Below, piece by piece: positions 1-8,325 of a DNA stretch of 64,000 bases (position 1 is its first letter; every line of letters starts with the position of its first letter). Source of the DNA: DDH964 sp963806685 (GTDB lineage: Bacteria > Desulfobacterota > Desulfuromonadia > Desulfuromonadales > DDH964); the NCBI GenBank assembly GCA_963806685.1, contig CAWDZB010000014.1, forward strand, positions 1 through 64,000. The letters are read 5' to 3'. A program made the position numbers and the translations under genes. A model generated the notes under the pieces. It was not told where the DNA came from, made no database searches, and saw only the letters and a program-made list of their open reading frames with translations.

Positions 1-762
1 CCTTACCGGGACCCCATGTTCACGCAGGTACTCCTTGCACTCGCCGATGGTGTACTCGCGGAAATGAAAGATGCTCGCCGCCAGCGCCGCGCTGGCGCCC
101 CCCTCGACCAGTCCCTCGCGGATGTGCTCGAGATTGCCGACGCCGCCCGAGGCGATCACCGGCACGTCGACTGCGTCGGCGACCGCGCGGGTCAGGGCGA
201 TGTCGTAACCGTCCTTGGTGCCGTCGCAGTCCATCGAGGTGAGCAGGATCTCGCCGCTACCGTAGGTGACCATCCGCTGCGCCCACTCGATCACGTCGAT
301 GCCGGTGGCATTGCGCCCGCCGTGGGTATAGACCTCCCAGCGCTGAGGAATGGAACCCGGGACGCGGCGGGCGTCAATAGCCACCACCGTGCACTGGGAG
401 CCGAAGCGTTCGGCCGCCTCCTTGACGAACTCGGGGTGGTGGACAGCGGCGGTATTGATCGACACCTTGTCGGCGCCGGCGTTGAGCATCTTGCGGATGT
501 CGTCGCAGGTGCGGATGCCGCCACCGACGGTGAGCGGCATGAAGACCCGCTCGGCGGTGCGCCGCACCACGTCGACGATGGTATCGCGGTTGTCGGAGGA
601 CGCGGTGATGTCGAGAAAGGTCAGTTCATCGGCCCCCTGAGCGTCGTAGGCCTCGGCTGCCTCCACCGGGTCGCCGGCGTCGCGCAGGCCGACGAAATTG
701 ACCCCCTTGACCACCCGGCCGTCCTTGACATCAAGGCAGGGGATGATGCGTTTGGTCAGCAT
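1..762 (-). CDS. hisF: Imidazole glycerol phosphate synthase, cyclase subunit HisF (3' end outside window)
   Basis: HisF is the (beta/alpha)8-barrel cyclase that joins the HisH glutaminase and makes IGP and AICAR from PRFAR. The ATG at 760-762 opens MLTKRIIPCLDVKDGRVVKG, with the family Asp at residue 11, and the second catalytic Asp lies in the LLTSMDCDGTKDG stretch. 254 codons are visible without a stop, about the normal family length, so only a few C-terminal residues are missing at the window edge. It starts 3 bp after the hisA stop and is the last visible gene of the hisGDBHAF order. Identity is secure. Confidence 0.97.
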   Translation of the reverse strand, partial: MLTKRIIPCLDVKDGRVVKGVNFVGLRDAGDPVEAAEAYDAQGADELTFLDITASSDNRDTIVDVVRRTAERVFMPLTVGGGIRTCDDIRKMLNAGADKVSINTAAVHHPEFVKEAAERFGSQCTVVAIDARRVPGSIPQRWEVYTHGGRNATGIDVIEWAQRMVTYGSGEILLTSMDCDGTKDGYDIALTRAVADAVDVPVIASGGVGNLEHIREGLVEGGASAALAASIFHFREYTIGECKEYLREHGVPVR

Positions 763-765
763 AGC

Positions 766-1494
766 TTATTGTCCCTTGGCGAGGCGCACCGCCTCGCGCA
801 GGTCGAGAGCGCCGGAATAGATCGCCTTGCCGGTGATCACCCCGGCCACCCCCTTGTCCTCGACGGTCAAAAGGTTGCGGATGTCCTGCAGGCTGGAGAC
901 CCCGCCACTGGCGATCACCGGGATGGAGATCGCCGCGGCTAGCGCCCCGGTCGCCTCGATGTTCGGTCCCTGCAACATGCCGTCGCGGGCGATGTCGGTG
1001 TAGATGATCGCCTCGACCCCGAACCCTTCCATCTCCTTGGCCAGCTCGGTGGCCTGCTTCGCGGTCACCTCGGCCCAGCCGCGCACCGCCACCAGGCCGT
1101 CCTTGGCGTCGATGCCGACGACGATGTGGCCGGGGAACTTCTTGCAGGCCTCGGCGACCAAGGCCGGGTTCTCCTTGGCCACGGTGCCGAGGATCACCCG
1201 GTCGATGCCGAGGGCGAGGTAGGCCTCGATGGTCGAAAGATCGCGGATGCCGCCGCCGAGCTCGCTTGGGATGTCGATCGCCTTGACGATCGCCTCGATC
1301 GCCGTCTTGTTCTTCGGCACCCCGGCAAAAGCCCCGTCGAGATCGACGATATGCAGTAGCTCGCCACCCTGCTCCTGCCAGATGCGCGCCTGTGCGGCCG
1401 GATCTTCGTTGTAGACCGTGTCCTTCTCCATCAGCCCCTGCTCCAGACGGACGCAACGGCCTTCCTTCAAGTCGATCGCGGGGAGGATGATCAC
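766..1494 (-). CDS. hisA: Phosphoribosylformimino-AICAR-ribotide isomerase HisA
   Basis: HisA catalyses the Amadori isomerisation of ProFAR to PRFAR, the fourth step of histidine synthesis, in the cytoplasm. The 242-residue protein has the two catalytic aspartates of the half-barrels: Asp8 in PAIDLKEG and Asp129 in VVGIDAKDG. The phosphate-binding SGGVSSL loop follows in the C-terminal half. Length is normal. Its ATG directly abuts the hisH stop and its own stop is 3 bp from hisF, so translation within the operon is probably coupled. Confidence 0.97.
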   Translation of the reverse strand: MIILPAIDLKEGRCVRLEQGLMEKDTVYNEDPAAQARIWQEQGGELLHIVDLDGAFAGVPKNKTAIEAIVKAIDIPSELGGGIRDLSTIEAYLALGIDRVILGTVAKENPALVAEACKKFPGHIVVGIDAKDGLVAVRGWAEVTAKQATELAKEMEGFGVEAIIYTDIARDGMLQGPNIEATGALAAAISIPVIASGGVSSLQDIRNLLTVEDKGVAGVITGKAIYSGALDLREAVRLAKGQ

Positions 1495-2118
1495 TTATAA
1501 CTCTCCAAAATTATTAAACATTCTCAGGCCGACCGCCTGGCTCTTTTCGGGGTGGAACTGGGTCGCCAGGATATTGCCGTGCCAGACCGAGGCACAGAAC
1601 TCGACCTCGCCATAGCGGCAGCTGGCGGCGACATCGACTTCGTTCTCCGCCTGACAGTAGTAGGAGTGGACGAAGTAGACGTAGCTTTCGTTCTCGATGC
1701 CTTGGAGCAGCGGCGAGTCCTGTTGCAGATGCAGGTTGTTCCAGCCCATGTGCGGCACCTTGAGCTGCTCGCCGTTCTCGACCATCCCGGCGGGAAAACG
1801 CAGCACCTTGCCCGGGATCAGCCCCAGCCCCTGGTGGCGGCCGAACTCCTCGCTCTCGTCGAAGAGCATCTGCATGCCAACGCAGATGCCAAGGAGCGGC
1901 TTGCCGCTCGCCACGTGGGCCAGCAGCGGTTCGACGAAGCCGCCGGCGCGCAGATTGCCGATGCAGTCGCGGAAGGCCCCGACTCCAGGCAGCACCACCT
2001 TGTCGGCGGTGGCGATATCCCTGGGGTCGGCACTGACCCGCGCTGCGAAGCCGAGCTTTTCGAAGGCCTTCTCGACGCTGCGCAGGTTGCCCATTTCGTA
2101 GTCGATTATATTAATCAT
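1495..2118 (-). CDS. hisH: Imidazole glycerol phosphate synthase, glutaminase subunit HisH
   Basis: HisH hydrolyses glutamine and channels ammonia into HisF. The 207-residue class I amidotransferase shows the nucleophile Cys79 in LLGICVGMQML and the His189-Glu191 pair in QFHPEKS near the C-terminus, completing the triad. The N-terminus MINIIDYEMGNLRSV is typical, which supports the ATG at 2118. It lies between hisB and hisA. The 126-bp gap to hisB holds a palindromic repeat, not a gene. Confidence 0.97.
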   Translation of the reverse strand: MINIIDYEMGNLRSVEKAFEKLGFAARVSADPRDIATADKVVLPGVGAFRDCIGNLRAGGFVEPLLAHVASGKPLLGICVGMQMLFDESEEFGRHQGLGLIPGKVLRFPAGMVENGEQLKVPHMGWNNLHLQQDSPLLQGIENESYVYFVHSYYCQAENEVDVAASCRYGEVEFCASVWHGNILATQFHPEKSQAVGLRMFNNFGEL

Positions 2119-2134
2119 GGTCTTTGTCTCGTTT

Positions 2135-2232
2135 CCCTCTCCCGCGGGGGAGAGGGTCAGGGGGAGGGGGATTCCCTGCCTGCCGCTGTCCCCTCATCCG
2201 GCCTGCGGCCACCTTCTCCCCAGGGGAGAAGG
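2135..2232. repeat. Intergenic palindromic repeat pair (CCCTCTCCC / CCTTCTCCCC hairpins)
   Basis: The gap between hisB and hisH holds two hairpins. The left one pairs CCCTCTCCC (2135-2143) with GGGAGAGGG (2148-2156). The right one pairs CCTTCTCCCC (2212-2221) with GGGGAGAAGG (2223-2232) across one base. The internal GGGGGAGGGGG and CCCCTCATCC stretches can also pair, folding the element into one long structure. It resembles dispersed palindromic units seen between genes in many high-GC genomes. Its effect on operon transcription is unknown. Confidence 0.7.
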
Positions 2233-2244
2233 TAACCTTATGCG

Positions 2245-2835
2245 CTATTCCAGTTTGCCCTTGCTGGAGAGCACCCCCTCGATACGCGGGTCAAGGCCGC
2301 AGGCATCGTCGAGAGCCCGGGCGAAGGCCTTGAAGACCGCCTCGATGATGTGGTGCAGGTTGTCGCCGTAAGCGAGGTTGACGTGGACGTTGACCCCGCC
2401 GTGGTTACAGAAGGCGGTGAAGAATTCCTCGACCAGCTCGACCTCGAAGTTGCCGACCTGGGCCTTGGGCAGCGGCACGTTGTAGACCAAAAACGGGCGG
2501 CCCGAGAAATCGAGAATCACCGAGGCCAACGACTCGTGCATCGGCATGGTGCCGCGACCGTAGCGGCGGATCCCGGCTTTGTCGCCGAGGGCCTGCTTGA
2601 ACGCCTCGCCGAGGCAGATGCCGACGTCCTCGACGGTGTGATGCGCGTCGATCTCGATATCCCCCTTGGCCGCGACGGTCAGGTCGAAGAAGCCGTGGCG
2701 GGCGATCTGGGTCAGCATGTGATCGAAGAAGGGGACCCCGGACTCGATGGCGCTCTGCCCCTTGCCGTCGAGGGCGAGCTCGATACGGATCGCGGTCTCC
2801 TTGGTCTTGCGTTCGATGGTCGCTGTCCGGGACAT
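2245..2835 (-). CDS. hisB: Imidazoleglycerol-phosphate dehydratase HisB (monofunctional)
   Basis: HisB removes water from IGP to give imidazole-acetol phosphate, using two Mn ions. The 196-residue protein has the paired His motifs DAHHTVEDVGICLG and GDNLHHIIEAVFKA plus the FCNHGG segment, which are the metal ligands. There is no phosphatase domain, so this is the short dehydratase-only form and histidinol phosphatase must be elsewhere. The start at 2835 (MSRTATIERKTKET) has GGAGGG six bases upstream. A longer in-frame start at 2913 runs through repeat DNA and is rejected. Confidence 0.96.
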   Translation of the reverse strand: MSRTATIERKTKETAIRIELALDGKGQSAIESGVPFFDHMLTQIARHGFFDLTVAAKGDIEIDAHHTVEDVGICLGEAFKQALGDKAGIRRYGRGTMPMHESLASVILDFSGRPFLVYNVPLPKAQVGNFEVELVEEFFTAFCNHGGVNVHVNLAYGDNLHHIIEAVFKAFARALDDACGLDPRIEGVLSSKGKLE

Positions 2836-2850
2836 AAACCCTCCAAATTC

Positions 2851-2917
2851 AGTTTTGAGTTTTAAGGTTTGAGTTTTGGGTTCACAACTCAAAACCCAGA
2901 ACTCAAAACTCAAAACG
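2851..2917. repeat. Heptamer-based inverted repeat between hisD and hisB
   Basis: The left arm is built from 7-nt steps such as GTTTTGA, GTTTTAA, GGTTTGA and GTTTTGG. The right arm runs AACTCAA, AACCCAG, AACTCAA, AACTCAA. The arms are nearly reverse complementary around 2883, so the element is both a tandem heptamer array and a hairpin. It fills almost the whole gap between two cotranscribed genes. Similar elements with different sequence lie at 4236, 4980 and 17904. Confidence 0.75.
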
Positions 2918-2923
2918 GTCTCG

Positions 2924-4219
2924 TTACTCCTGATCCTTCAGGCGTAACGAGACAGACCTTGCGTGGGCGCTGAGCCCTTCGAGTTCGGCGATGCGCACGA
3001 TCTCGCTCCCCAGCCGCCGCAGGCCCGCCTTGGAGAAGGAGACGATGCTCGACTTCTTGACGAAATCGTCCACCGACAACGGCGAGAAGAAGCGCGCGGT
3101 GCCGCCGGTCGGTAGGGTGTGGTTGGGGCCGGCCAGGTAATCGCCGGCGGCCTCCGGGGTGTGATGGCCCATGAAGATCGCCCCGGCGTGGTGGATCTGC
3201 GGCAGGATCGCGAAGGGATCGGCCACCGCCAGTTCCAGGTGCTCGGGGGCGATGCGATTGGAGAAGGCGATCGCCTCGGCGAGGTCGCGGGCGAGGATCA
3301 CCGCGCCGAAGGCCTCGATCGACTTGCGGGCGATGCTCTGCCGCGGCAGTTCGGAAAGCTGCTTTTCCACCTCGGCGGCCACCTTGTCGGCAAAGCCGGC
3401 GTCGGTGGTGATCAGCACCGAGGAAGCGAGCTCGTCATGCTCGGCCTGGCCGAGCAGATCGGCGGCCAGGTGCGCCGGATTGCCGCTGCCGTCGTTGATC
3501 ACCAGGATCTCGCTCGGCCCGGCAATCATGTCGATGTCGACGGCGCCGAAGACCAGCTGCTTGGCGGTGGCGACGTAGATGTTGCCGGGGCCGGTAATCT
3601 TGTCGACCTTGGGAATGGTCGCGGTGCCGTAGGCCAAAGCCGCCACCGCCTGGGCGCCGCCGACCTTGAAGATCCGATCGACCCCGGCCAGGTGCGCCGC
3701 CGCCAACACGTGGGGATTGACCTCGCCGCCGGGCATCGGCACCACCATCACCACCTCGGGGACGCCGGCGACCTTGGCCGGTACGGCGTTCATCAGTACC
3801 GAACTGGGGTAGGCGGCCTTGCCGCCGGGGACGTAGATGCCGACCCGCTCCAGGGGCCGCACCATCTGCCCGAGCAGGATGTCCTCCTCGGCGGTGGAGA
3901 GCCAGGTCTCCTGCTTCTGCTTGGTGTGGAAGGCGGCGATGCGCTCGGTCGCCAGGCGCAGGGCGGCGAGATCCTCTTCAGTCACCGCCGCCAGGGCGGC
4001 ATCGATCTCGGCCACCGTTACTTCGACGGTGGCGGCGCTCAACTCCAGGCGGTCAAAGCGGGCGGTGTACTCGAAGAGCGCCGCGTCGCCGCGTTCGCGC
4101 ACTGCGGCGAGGATCTCGCGCACCGTCGCTTCGACGCCTTCCGGGGGTGTCGCCCCGCGTTCCTCGATGGCGGCAAAGACGGCAGCGAAATCGGGATCGG
4201 AAAATTTCAGGATGCGCAT
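2924..4219 (-). CDS. hisD: Histidinol dehydrogenase HisD
   Basis: HisD oxidises L-histidinol to histidine in two NAD-dependent steps with a bound zinc. The 431-residue protein contains GPGNIYVATAKQLVFG, IAGPSEILVI, the QAEHDE zinc and active-site segment, and NHTLPTGGTARFFSPLS, all diagnostic of the family. The start at 4219 (MRILKFSDPDF) has GAGGAA seven bases upstream. An upstream in-frame ATG at 4291 would read through heptamer repeat DNA and adds residues absent from the family. It is second in the his gene order after hisG. Confidence 0.96.
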   Translation of the reverse strand: MRILKFSDPDFAAVFAAIEERGATPPEGVEATVREILAAVRERGDAALFEYTARFDRLELSAATVEVTVAEIDAALAAVTEEDLAALRLATERIAAFHTKQKQETWLSTAEEDILLGQMVRPLERVGIYVPGGKAAYPSSVLMNAVPAKVAGVPEVVMVVPMPGGEVNPHVLAAAHLAGVDRIFKVGGAQAVAALAYGTATIPKVDKITGPGNIYVATAKQLVFGAVDIDMIAGPSEILVINDGSGNPAHLAADLLGQAEHDELASSVLITTDAGFADKVAAEVEKQLSELPRQSIARKSIEAFGAVILARDLAEAIAFSNRIAPEHLELAVADPFAILPQIHHAGAIFMGHHTPEAAGDYLAGPNHTLPTGGTARFFSPLSVDDFVKKSSIVSFSKAGLRRLGSEIVRIAELEGLSAHARSVSLRLKDQE

Positions 4220-4235
4220 GACTCGTTCCTCGTCA

Positions 4236-4303
4236 GGTTCAAGGATCAAGGTCCAGGGTTCAAGGTAAACCTTTCTCCTTGATCCTTGCACCTCGGACCT
4301 GGC
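4236..4303. repeat. Heptamer-based inverted repeat between hisG and hisD
   Basis: The left arm reads in sevens as GTTCAAG, GATCAAG, GTCCAGG, GTTCAAG. The right arm (CTCCTTGATCCTTGCACCTC) is its approximate reverse complement, so the element folds into a long imperfect hairpin. It spans nearly the entire hisG-hisD gap. It has the same design as 2851-2917 but a different unit sequence, which suggests a common generating mechanism and not a shared ancestral copy. Confidence 0.75.
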
Positions 4304-4304
4304 T

Positions 4305-4967
4305 TCATTTCGATATGCGGACCTCGTTGCCGATCACCCGCTCCAGCCCCTCGATGATGCGGGTGATGCGCTGGTGCTTGGTCTTGAGGCTGGCGCGGTT
4401 GACGATCAGCCGGGTGGTGATCTCGGCGATGGTCTCGACCTCGACCATGCCATTCTCCTTGAGGGTGGCACCGGTCGAGACCAAATCGACGATGCGCTCG
4501 GACAGCCCGACCAGGGGCGCCAGCTCGATGGAGCCATAAAGCTTGATCAGTTCGACCTGGATCCCCTTGGCGGCGAAGAAGCGCTCGGTGACGTTGGGGT
4601 ACTTGGTCGCCACCCGGATGTTCGACCAGCTTGCCGGATCGGGGTGCTCGTGCAGGGCCTTCGGCTCGGCGACAACCATGCGGCAGTAGCCGAACTTGAG
4701 ATCGAGGGGTTCGTAGAGGTCCTTCCCCTGCTCGAGCAGGGTATCCTTACCCACCACGCCGATGTCGGCGCAGCCGTACTCGACGTAGGTCGGCACGTCG
4801 GTGGCCCGTACCGCCATGAAACGGTACTTGTCCTCGCGGTTCTCGAAGACCAGCTTGCGGCTCTTGCCCTCCATCTCCGGGCAGGTGATGCCGATCTGGC
4901 CGAACAGCTCCATCGAATCCTGCAGAATCCGTCCCTTGGGCAGGGCGAAGGTGATGTAATCGCTCAT
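4305..4967 (-). CDS. hisG: ATP phosphoribosyltransferase HisG (short form)
   Basis: HisG condenses ATP with PRPP and is the first, feedback-controlled step of histidine synthesis. The protein is 220 residues, starts MSDYITFALPKGRILQDS, and carries the PRPP-binding DLVSTGATLKENGM near residue 165. It lacks the C-terminal regulatory domain of the long form, so it should need the HisRS-like partner HisZ, as other short HisG enzymes do. No hisZ is seen in the window. It is the first his gene, downstream of murA. Confidence 0.96.
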   Translation of the reverse strand: MSDYITFALPKGRILQDSMELFGQIGITCPEMEGKSRKLVFENREDKYRFMAVRATDVPTYVEYGCADIGVVGKDTLLEQGKDLYEPLDLKFGYCRMVVAEPKALHEHPDPASWSNIRVATKYPNVTERFFAAKGIQVELIKLYGSIELAPLVGLSERIVDLVSTGATLKENGMVEVETIAEITTRLIVNRASLKTKHQRITRIIEGLERVIGNEVRISK

Positions 4968-4979
4968 GGTTTCAATCCC

Positions 4980-5049
4980 GTGACGAGTGACGGGTGACGC
5001 GAGACGGGGAAACCGGGTCTTGTCACCCGTCTCCCGCCAGCCGTCACCG
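4980..5049. repeat. Heptamer-based inverted repeat between murA and hisG
   Basis: The left arm runs GTGACGA, GTGACGG, GTGACGC, GAGACGG. The right arm (GTCACCC, GTCTCCC, GCCAGCC, GTCACCG) is close to its reverse complement. This is the third element of this design within 2.2 kb, again filling an intra-operon gap. Confidence 0.75.
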
Positions 5050-5051
5050 AA

Positions 5052-6311
5052 TTAAGCCCTGACCCGCTCGATCTCCGCTCCCAGCTGCTTGAGCTTTTCC
5101 TCGATCCGTTCATAGCCGCGGTCGAGGTGGTAGATGCGCGTCACCTCGGTGGTGTTCCCCGCCGCCAGACCGGCGAGGATCAGCGAGGCGCTGGCGCGCA
5201 GGTCGGTGGCCATCACCGGGGCGCCGGTCAGTCCCCGGACCCCCTTGACGGTGGCAGTGTGCCCTTCGATGCTGATGTCGGCGCCCATCCGCTGCAGTTC
5301 GCAGACGTGCATGAAGCGGTTTTCGAAGACATTCTCGGAGATCACACTGGTCCCCTGGCCGAGGGTCATCAGCGCCATGAACTGGGCCTGCATGTCGGTC
5401 GGGAAACCGGGGTGAGGCTGGGTCTTGATGTCGACCGACTCGATCCGGCGCGGCCCCTTGACCCGCAGTCCCTCCGGCTCCGCGAGGATCTCGGCACCAG
5501 CGCCGAGCAGCTTGGCGACCAGTGGCTCGAGATCGGCAGCCACCGCGCCGGAAACCCGGATGTCGCCGCGGGTGATCGCCGCGGCCACCATGAAGGTTCC
5601 GGCCTCGATACGATCGGGCATGACCGCATAATCCATGGGCTGCAGATCGGTGACCCCCTCGATGGTCACGGTATCGGTCCCGGCCCCGGAAACCCGCGCG
5701 CCCATGGCGTTGAGGGCGTTGGCGAGATCGACGATCTCCGGTTCGCAGGCGGCGTTCTCGAGCACCGTCGTTCCCTTGGCGAGGGTCGCAGCCATCATCA
5801 GGTTCTCGGTGCCGCCGACGGTCGGGATGTCGAGATAGATGCGCGCCCCGTGGAGACGCCGGGCGCGGGCTTCCACGTAGCCGTGGTCGAGAACGATCTT
5901 CGCCCCCATCGCCTCGAACCCCTTGAGATGGAGATTGATCGGCCGGGCGCCGATGGCGCAGCCGCCGGGCAGGCTGACCCGGCCATGGCCGTGGCGGGCC
6001 AGAAGCGGGCCAAGGACCAGCACCGAGGCGCGCATAGTGCGCACCAGGTCGTAGGGAGCTTCGATGCTCTCGATGGCGTCGGCGCCGACGGCGAAGACCC
6101 CGTCGTCCCTTTCCACCGTTGCCCCGAGGGTGGTCAAAAGCTGGGCGACGGTGTCGATATCCCGCAACTGCGGGACGTTCGCCAGCCGGTGCCGGCCGGG
6201 GGCCAGCAGGGTGGCGAAAAGCAGCGGCAGGGCGGCATTCTTTGCGCCGCTGACCTGCACTTCCCCCTTGAGGCGCTGGCCGCCGTGAATGACAATCTTG
6301 TCCAAGTGCAA
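5052..6311 (-). CDS. murA: UDP-N-acetylglucosamine 1-carboxyvinyltransferase MurA
   Basis: MurA transfers enolpyruvate from PEP to UDP-GlcNAc, the first committed step of peptidoglycan synthesis. The 419-residue protein has SGAKNAALP (Lys24) and the active-site loop Cys118 in PGGCAIGARPI, so it should be fosfomycin sensitive by family rule. The start is a TTG at 6309-6311 with GGGAG just upstream; no ATG gives the conserved N-terminus. It sits between prmC and hisG, a placement common in Geobacter relatives. Confidence 0.96.
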   Translation of the reverse strand: MHLDKIVIHGGQRLKGEVQVSGAKNAALPLLFATLLAPGRHRLANVPQLRDIDTVAQLLTTLGATVERDDGVFAVGADAIESIEAPYDLVRTMRASVLVLGPLLARHGHGRVSLPGGCAIGARPINLHLKGFEAMGAKIVLDHGYVEARARRLHGARIYLDIPTVGGTENLMMAATLAKGTTVLENAACEPEIVDLANALNAMGARVSGAGTDTVTIEGVTDLQPMDYAVMPDRIEAGTFMVAAAITRGDIRVSGAVAADLEPLVAKLLGAGAEILAEPEGLRVKGPRRIESVDIKTQPHPGFPTDMQAQFMALMTLGQGTSVISENVFENRFMHVCELQRMGADISIEGHTATVKGVRGLTGAPVMATDLRASASLILAGLAAGNTTEVTRIYHLDRGYERIEEKLKQLGAEIERVRA

Positions 6312-6366
6312 TGACTCCCGATATCGAGTCCCGGCCCTGCACCGTATCCTGGCCGGGAGAAGTTAT

Positions 6367-7215
6367 TTAATTGTGGCAGCCCCCGACCACCCGCGGCAGT
6401 CCCGCGTAATCGTCGCGGGTGAAGCCCTCTTCCAGGCCGGCAGCCGCCAACAGCTCCTGCACCGCCGCGGCCTGGCCGGCGCCGATTTCGACCAGCAGCC
6501 AGCCGCCGGCGGCAAGCAGCCGGGGCGCCTGGCGGGCCAGGGCGCGGTAGGCATCGAGGCCGTCGGCACCGCCGGCCAGGGCCAACTGGGGCTCGTAGTC
6601 CCGCACCTCCGGCATCAGCCCGGCGAACTCGGCTTCCGCTATGTAGGGCGGGTTGGCGATCACCAGGTCAAACTCCCCCTCCGGCAGGGCATGCAGGTCC
6701 GCCCGGGAAAAACCGATCCGCTCGGCCACGCCGTTGTCGTGGGCGTTCTGCTCCGCTATTGCCAGCGCCGCCTCGGAGAGGTCGACGGCGGTCAGGCGGG
6801 CGGTGGGCAGCTCATGGGCCAGGGCCACGGCGATTGCACCACTGCCAGTGCCGACATCGAGAATCCGCGCCGCCGGCAGGGCGCGGGCCAGCGCCTCCTC
6901 GACCAGCACCTCGGTATCGGGTCGTGGCACCAACACCGCCGGGCCAACCCGGAAGGAGAGGGACCAGAACTCGGCACGGCCAAGGATATACTGCAGCGGC
7001 TCCCGCCGGGCGCGGCGCCCGACCCGCTCCCGGAAATGGCCCAGCTCCTCCGCCGTCAGCGGCCGGTCGAAGTTGAGGTAGAGGCCGACCCGGTCAAGCT
7101 GCAGCAGATCGGCAAGGAGCAACTCGGCGTCAAGCCGGCCGCTGTCGATGCCACGCTCGGCCAGGTAGCTGCTGGTCCACTTGAGGACCTTGAGAACCGT
7201 CCAGCTCTCCGCCAA
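6367..7215 (-). CDS. prmC: Peptide chain release factor N5-glutamine methyltransferase PrmC
   Basis: PrmC methylates the glutamine of the GGQ motif in release factors, using SAM. The protein is 282 residues from a TTG start at 7213-7215, two bases after the prfA stop, with GGAGG and TGAGG upstream. The N-terminal helical domain is followed by the Rossmann methyltransferase with DVGTGSGAIAVALA and the substrate-binding NPPYIAEAEF. The substrate gene prfA lies directly upstream. Longer in-frame starts overlap prfA by more than 100 bp and are rejected. Confidence 0.94.
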   Translation of the reverse strand: MAESWTVLKVLKWTSSYLAERGIDSGRLDAELLLADLLQLDRVGLYLNFDRPLTAEELGHFRERVGRRARREPLQYILGRAEFWSLSFRVGPAVLVPRPDTEVLVEEALARALPAARILDVGTGSGAIAVALAHELPTARLTAVDLSEAALAIAEQNAHDNGVAERIGFSRADLHALPEGEFDLVIANPPYIAEAEFAGLMPEVRDYEPQLALAGGADGLDAYRALARQAPRLLAAGGWLLVEIGAGQAAAVQELLAAAGLEEGFTRDDYAGLPRVVGGCHN

Positions 7216-7217
7216 CC

Positions 7218-8285
7218 TCAGGACTCCTCCCTGGAGAGGGCCGCGGCCTGGGCACTGGTCGCCAGGGAGTCGACCAGTTCGTCGAGATCTCCCGCCATGA
7301 TCGCCTCCAGCCGGTAGAGGGTGAGGCCAATGCGGTGGTCGGTACAACGCCCTTGGGGGAAGTTGTAGGTGCGGATGCGCTCGCTGCGGTCGCCGCTGCC
7401 AACTTGGCTCTTGCGGTCGGCGGCCTGCTTCGCCGCGGCCTCGGCCTGCATGGCGTCGAGGATCCGCGACTTGAGAACCTTCATCGCCTTGGCCTTGTTC
7501 TTGTGCTGGGACTTCTCGTCCTGGCAGGAGACCACCGTCCCGGTCGGCAGGTGGGTGATGCGCACCGCCGATTCGGTCTTGTTGACGTGCTGGCCACCGG
7601 CGCCGGAGGCCCGGTAGACGTCGATGCGCAGTTCGGTCGGATCGATCTCCAGTTCGACGTCCTCCGCCTCGGGAAGGACCGCCACGGTACAGGCGGAGGT
7701 GTGGATGCGCCCCTGGGCTTCGGTCTCCGGCACCCGCTGCACCCGATGGGTGCCGCTCTCGAACTTGAGCCGCGAGTAGACCCGGTTACCGCTGATCAAC
7801 GCGATAACTTCCTTGAAGCCGCCGCTGTCCGACTCGGAGGCGCTCATCAGCTCCACCTTCCACCCCTGGCGCTCGGCGTAACGCGAGTACATGCGGAACA
7901 GGTCGGCGGCAAACAGCGACGCCTCTTCGCCGCCGGTCCCGGCGCGGATCTCGAGAATGATGTCCTTGGCGTCGTTGGGGTCCTTCGGCAGCAGCAACAG
8001 AGTCAAGCTCTGCTCCAGCTGGGCCTGGCGTGTCTCCAGTTCGGGCAGTTCGGCCTTGGCCAGCTCGCGCAGCTCGGGATCGGCGTCGCGCAGCAGCTCG
8101 CGATTCCCCTCGACATCTTCGACCACCTTGCAGTAGTCGTGGTAGGTCTCCACCACCTCGCTGAGTTCGGCGTGCTCGCGGGTCAGGGCCCGGAACTTCT
8201 CCTGGTTGGCGACCACCCTCGGATCGGCGAGGAGCCCCTCCACCTCCCGGAAGCGATCGACTACTTCTTCGAGCTTTCGAAACAT
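7218..8285 (-). CDS. prfA: Peptide chain release factor 1
   Basis: RF1 reads UAA and UAG stops and triggers peptide release. The 355-residue protein shows the GGQ loop in GAGGQHVNKTESAVR and the stop-codon recognition region RVPETEAQGRIHTSA, where the RF1-type PxT tripeptide is PET. The N-terminal helical domain is complete. It is followed at once by prmC, which modifies the GGQ glutamine. Confidence 0.96.
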   Translation of the reverse strand: MFRKLEEVVDRFREVEGLLADPRVVANQEKFRALTREHAELSEVVETYHDYCKVVEDVEGNRELLRDADPELRELAKAELPELETRQAQLEQSLTLLLLPKDPNDAKDIILEIRAGTGGEEASLFAADLFRMYSRYAERQGWKVELMSASESDSGGFKEVIALISGNRVYSRLKFESGTHRVQRVPETEAQGRIHTSACTVAVLPEAEDVELEIDPTELRIDVYRASGAGGQHVNKTESAVRITHLPTGTVVSCQDEKSQHKNKAKAMKVLKSRILDAMQAEAAAKQAADRKSQVGSGDRSERIRTYNFPQGRCTDHRIGLTLYRLEAIMAGDLDELVDSLATSAQAAALSREES

Positions 8286-8325
8286 GTTCAGCCAGGGGGA
8301 GCCTCGGGGCTCCGCGAAAAGGGGT

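Noticed and set aside
3119..4282. A 387-codon plus-strand frame opposite hisD
   Set aside because: It is a His/Gly/Asp-rich shadow of hisD with no family features.
2851..5049. CRISPR-like array from the regular short repeats
   Set aside because: Units are only 7 nt, contiguous without spacers and arranged as hairpins; no cas gene is present.
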